Part shown: in pieces, positions 51,517 through 53,861 of the stretch | How positions within the stretch are numbered: the first letter of the stretch is position 1 | Layout of the letters: every line of letters starts with the position of its first letter | NCBI GenBank assembly: GCA_000961635.1 | Contig: LADQ01000060.1 | Coordinates: 1 to 53,861, forward strand | DNA from: Hoeflea sp. BRH_c9 | GTDB taxonomy: Bacteria > Pseudomonadota > Alphaproteobacteria > Rhizobiales > Rhizobiaceae | DNA length: 53,861 bases | Direction: 5' to 3' | Program-made: the position numbers and the translations under genes | The notes under the pieces: generated by a model | What the model was told of the DNA's origin: nothing | The model's input: only the letters and a program-made list of their open reading frames with translations | Database searches by the model: none

Positions 51517-51808
51517 TGTCGATGCTGGCAAGGTGACGCTGGATGAGTATGAAATTGCCCATGGCGAAGACAGTCCGGAATTGACCGACGAGATTATGGC
51601 GCGAGCACGCCCGGCATCGGAGTTTCCGGAGCTGGCCAACTTCTTCAAGAAGCGCGGCGAGCGCGGACCGCAGAAGGCGCCGGTCAAGGAGCGGGTCGGG
51701 CTAAGGCTCAACAAGGACGTGGTCGAGTATTTTCGCCAGACAGGCCCTGGTTGGCAAAGCCGGATCAACGATGTGTTGTCGGAGTATGTGAAGGCGGGTA
51801 GGCAATGA
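51458..51808 (+). CDS. brnA: BrnA-family antitoxin
   Basis: A 116-residue protein. The N-terminal part is acidic and poorly structured and should bind BrnT; the C-terminus is a ribbon-helix-helix-like DNA-binding region with KERVGLRLNKDVVEYFRQTGPGWQSRINDVLSEYVKAGRQ given here in parts (RLNKDVVEYFRQTG, WQSRINDVL). The motif order (VGLRL-x-D-V-V-E-Y-F-R-x-x-G-x-G-W-Q) is typical for BrnA. It overlaps brnT and its stop overlaps the GFA gene start (ATGA, 51805-51808), giving full translational coupling. It neutralises BrnT and probably represses the operon. Confidence 0.9.
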   Translation: MTANAKSTKRQSPPLPTLADVDAGKVTLDEYEIAHGEDSPELTDEIMARARPASEFPELANFFKKRGERGPQKAPVKERVGLRLNKDVVEYFRQTGPGWQSRINDVLSEYVKAGRQ

Positions 51809-52242
51809 GCCTGCAAACTGCCAGTACAGCGCCAGTGTCCCATCGCGGCCATTGTCGCTGCGGCGCGGTGGTTATGGTTGCCCATGCCGTCCCGAATATT
51901 TCGGTCTATTGCCATTGCGACGATTGCCGCAGGTCCTGTGGCGCACCGGTCATCGCCTCCGTCGGGTTTCCCAAGGATGCGGTGGAGTGGGGGACTGATG
52001 AAACGTTGATGCGCTATTGCAATGGCACGGCTACGCGTCTGTTCTGCGGCAAATGCGGCTCGCCAGTCGCACAGGAGCATGATAGCGCGGCGGATACAAC
52101 TTTCTTCAACACGGGCTTCATGGATCGGCCAAATGACTTTCCACCGACGGCACACACATTTGCCGGACGGCGGCTCGATTGGCTGGAGCTACATGACGGG
52201 CTGCCGCGGGTTGAAAAGACAATTCTGATCAAGACCGAATAA
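51805..52242 (+). CDS. GFA/CENP-V-family zinc protein
   Basis: A 145-residue protein of the glutathione-dependent formaldehyde-activating (GFA) fold. Zinc cysteines are seen in HCRCGAV, YCHCDDCRRSCGAP and RLFCGKCGSPVA, arranged as in the family. Members were first linked to formaldehyde-glutathione adduct formation, but most have no proven activity. Its ATG overlaps the brnA stop by four bases, so it is co-translated with the toxin-antitoxin pair, and it ends 18 bases before pheT. Function here is unknown; a passenger gene acquired with the pair is likely. Confidence 0.87.
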   Translation: MSLQTASTAPVSHRGHCRCGAVVMVAHAVPNISVYCHCDDCRRSCGAPVIASVGFPKDAVEWGTDETLMRYCNGTATRLFCGKCGSPVAQEHDSAADTTFFNTGFMDRPNDFPPTAHTFAGRRLDWLELHDGLPRVEKTILIKTE

Positions 52243-52260
52243 ACGGATGGATGCGAAATA

Positions 52261-53861
52261 ATGAAATTCACCCTCTCCTGGCTCAAGGATCACCTTGAGA
52301 CCGACGCCACGCTGGATCAGATCTGCGAGCGCCTCACCGCGATCGGGCTTGAGGTCGAGCATGTCGATGACAAGGCGGCCTACAGGCCCTTCACCATCGC
52401 CCGCGTCGTCTCCGCCGAGCAGCATCCCAACGCCGACAAGCTGCGCGTGCTGATGGTCGACAAGGGTGACGGCAAGCCGGTGCAGATCGTCTGCGGCGCG
52501 CCCAATGCGCGCGCCGGCCTGATCGGCGCGCTGGCCGAGCCGGGAACCTACGTGCCGGGCATCGATGTGACGCTCGCTGTCGGCAATATCCGCGGCGTCG
52601 AAAGCCACGGCATGATGTGCTCGGAGAAAGAGCTCGACATGTCCGACAGCCATGACGGCATCATCGATCTGCCCGAGGATGCGCCGGTCGGCACATCGTT
52701 CGCGTCCTATGCCGGTCTCGACGATCCGGTGATCGAGATCAACCTGACGCCGAACCGGCCCGATTGCACCTCGATTTATGGCATCGCCCGCGATCTGGCC
52801 GCCTCCGGCCTCGGCACGCTGAAGCAGCCCAAGGCGCCGGAATTCAAGGTCGAGGGCGAGACGCCGCAAAACGTCAAGATCATTCTCGACGACGAGAGCC
52901 TGTGCCCCGGCTTCGCCTGGCGTCTGGTGCGCGGCGTCAAAAACGGTCCGAGCCCGAAATGGATGCAGAAGCGGCTGCTGGCCATCGGTCTCCGTCCGAT
53001 CTCGGCGCTCGTCGACGTCACCAACTACATGACCTTCGACCAGGGCCGGCCGATGCATGTCTTCGACGCCGACAAGGTCAAGGGCGATCTGGTGGTGCGC
53101 CGGGCGCTGGAGGGCGAGGAAATCCTGGCGCTCGACAGCCGCTCCTACAAGCTCAACCCGGCCAATGTGGTCATCGCCGACGACAATGGCCCCGAATCGA
53201 TCGGCGGCATCATGGGCGGCGAACATTCCGGCTGCGATGAAAACACCGTGAATGTGCTGATCGAATCAGCCCTCTGGGATCCGATCAACATCGCCAAGAC
53301 CGGCCGTTCGCACGGCATCATCTCCGATGCGCGCTACCGCTTCGAGCGTGGCGTCGATCCGGACTACATGGCGCCCGGTCTCGAACGCACCACCGAACTG
53401 GTGCTCGACATGTGCGGCGGCACGGCGGCGCAAGCCCGCGTCATTGGCTTCAAGGGTCATGAGAAAAAGATCGTCGATTTCCCTTTCGCGGAAGTCAAGC
53501 GGCTGACCGGTCTCACCATCTCCAATGACGAGTCGCGCACCATTCTCACCGGTCTCGGATTCGAGGTCTCGGGCAGTGGCGAGCGGGTCAAGGTCGCCGT
53601 TCCCTCCTGGCGTCCGGATGTCGACGGCAAGGCCGATCTGGTCGAGGAAGTGATGCGCATTCACGGCGTCGACGAGATCACGCCCACACCGCTCGATCCG
53701 GCGGGCACCGTCAACAGCAAGATCCTGACCACGCTGCAGATCCGCACCCGCGCCGCCAAGCGCGCGCTGGCCTGCCGCGGCATGCTGGAAGCCGTCACCT
53801 GGTCCTTCATCTCCGAAGATCAGGCCCGGCTGTTCGGCGGCGGCAGCCGGGCGCTGAAGCT
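52261..53861 (+). CDS. pheT: Phenylalanine--tRNA ligase beta subunit, N-terminal two thirds
   Basis: The frame opens at ATG 52261 ([15 protein letters not shown]) and runs off the window end without a stop; 533 codons are present of about 800 expected. The tRNA-binding (OB-fold) domain at about residues 40-150 shows [27 protein letters not shown] and [11 protein letters not shown]. The B3/4 editing domain (about 210-370) has [20 protein letters not shown]. The B5 domain starts near residue 400 with [13 protein letters not shown]. Function is charging of tRNA-Phe together with PheS. It is separated from pheS by brnT, brnA and the GFA gene, and its expression may now depend partly on their promoter. 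Confidence 0.97.
   Translation, partial: MKFTLSWLKDHLETDATLDQICERLTAIGLEVEHVDDKAAYRPFTIARVVSAEQHPNADKLRVLMVDKGDGKPVQIVCGAPNARAGLIGALAEPGTYVPGIDVTLAVGNIRGVESHGMMCSEKELDMSDSHDGIIDLPEDAPVGTSFASYAGLDDPVIEINLTPNRPDCTSIYGIARDLAASGLGTLKQPKAPEFKVEGETPQNVKIILDDESLCPGFAWRLVRGVKNGPSPKWMQKRLLAIGLRPISALVDVTNYMTFDQGRPMHVFDADKVKGDLVVRRALEGEEILALDSRSYKLNPANVVIADDNGPESIGGIMGGEHSGCDENTVNVLIESALWDPINIAKTGRSHGIISDARYRFERGVDPDYMAPGLERTTELVLDMCGGTAAQARVIGFKGHEKKIVDFPFAEVKRLTGLTISNDESRTILTGLGFEVSGSGERVKVAVPSWRPDVDGKADLVEEVMRIHGVDEITPTPLDPAGTVNSKILTTLQIRTRAAKRALACRGMLEAVTWSFISEDQARLFGGGSRALK

Noticed and set aside
1-53861. CRISPR arrays, tRNA or rRNA genes, and JUMPstart/ops-type elements.
   Set aside because: None was seen on reading the window; a tRNA or ops site could still be missed without a dedicated search.

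Overview
The window looks like chromosomal DNA of an alphaproteobacterium, most likely a Hyphomicrobiales (Rhizobiales) member close to Rhizobiaceae or Phyllobacteriaceae. Pointers are the infC / rpmI-rplT / pheS-pheT neighbourhood, a membrane-bound ferritin (mbfA) preceded by an Irr-type inverted repeat, a BTLCP-type transglutaminase-like peptidase, a DUF2793 protein, and generally high GC with more AT-rich patches. The genus is not resolved from sequence alone.

Layout. (1) 1-2427: end of an EamA-type transporter and lepA, ordinary core genes. (2) 2790-39331: a roughly 36 kb surface-glycan island made of several polarity blocks. An O-antigen ligase-like protein and a membrane-anchored transglutaminase-like protein read right (2790-5077). 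A nine-gene leftward operon follows (20609 down to 5111): wecB, wecC, a two-domain oxidoreductase, an asparagine-synthase-type amidotransferase, a heparinase II/III-fold protein, a Wzx-like flippase, a GT4 transferase, a polymerase-like membrane protein, and a second two-domain oxidoreductase. Next come a decayed IS3-type transposase fragment, a methyltransferase and a large GT-C-like membrane protein (20734-23887). A leftward block makes and uses a dTDP-amino sugar (27789 down to 23918): rfbA, rffA, rfbB, WbqC-like. A decoration block (28416-33041) holds a GT2, a PglD-like acetyltransferase, a beta-propeller protein, an ArnE-like small transporter, a broken methyltransferase and an intact one. 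The last block (33517-39331) reads right: an epimerase/sugar-transferase fusion, a DUF2793 protein, a second heparinase-fold protein and a WbuB-like GT. (3) 39482-46655: envelope and other genes, including a YiiX-like papain fold, mbfA, an ElyC/YdcF-like protein, a FlaA1/CapD-type dehydratase that probably belongs functionally to the glycan island, an MFS transporter and a BTLCP peptidase. (4) 46817-53861: alpha/beta hydrolase, infC (AUU start), an ICMT-like methyltransferase, rpmI-rplT, pheS, a BrnT/BrnA toxin-antitoxin pair with a GFA protein, and the first part of pheT.

How the glycan genes fit together (inference). WecB and WecC give UDP-ManNAc and UDP-ManNAcA. RfbA, RfbB and RffA give dTDP-4-amino-4,6-dideoxygalactose, for which the PglD-like acetyltransferase is a candidate N-acetylase. 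The CapD/FlaA1-type dehydratase plus the reductase half of the fusion protein could give UDP-QuiNAc, whose phosphosugar the sugar-transferase half could load on undecaprenyl phosphate. The amidotransferase could convert a uronate to its uronamide. Flippase, polymerase-like and ligase-like proteins complete a Wzx/Wzy-style route. The most unusual element is the duplicated pair of apparently cytoplasmic heparinase-fold proteins and zinc-ligand-poor two-domain oxidoreductases inside a biosynthetic locus; their job is not explained by the standard pathway.
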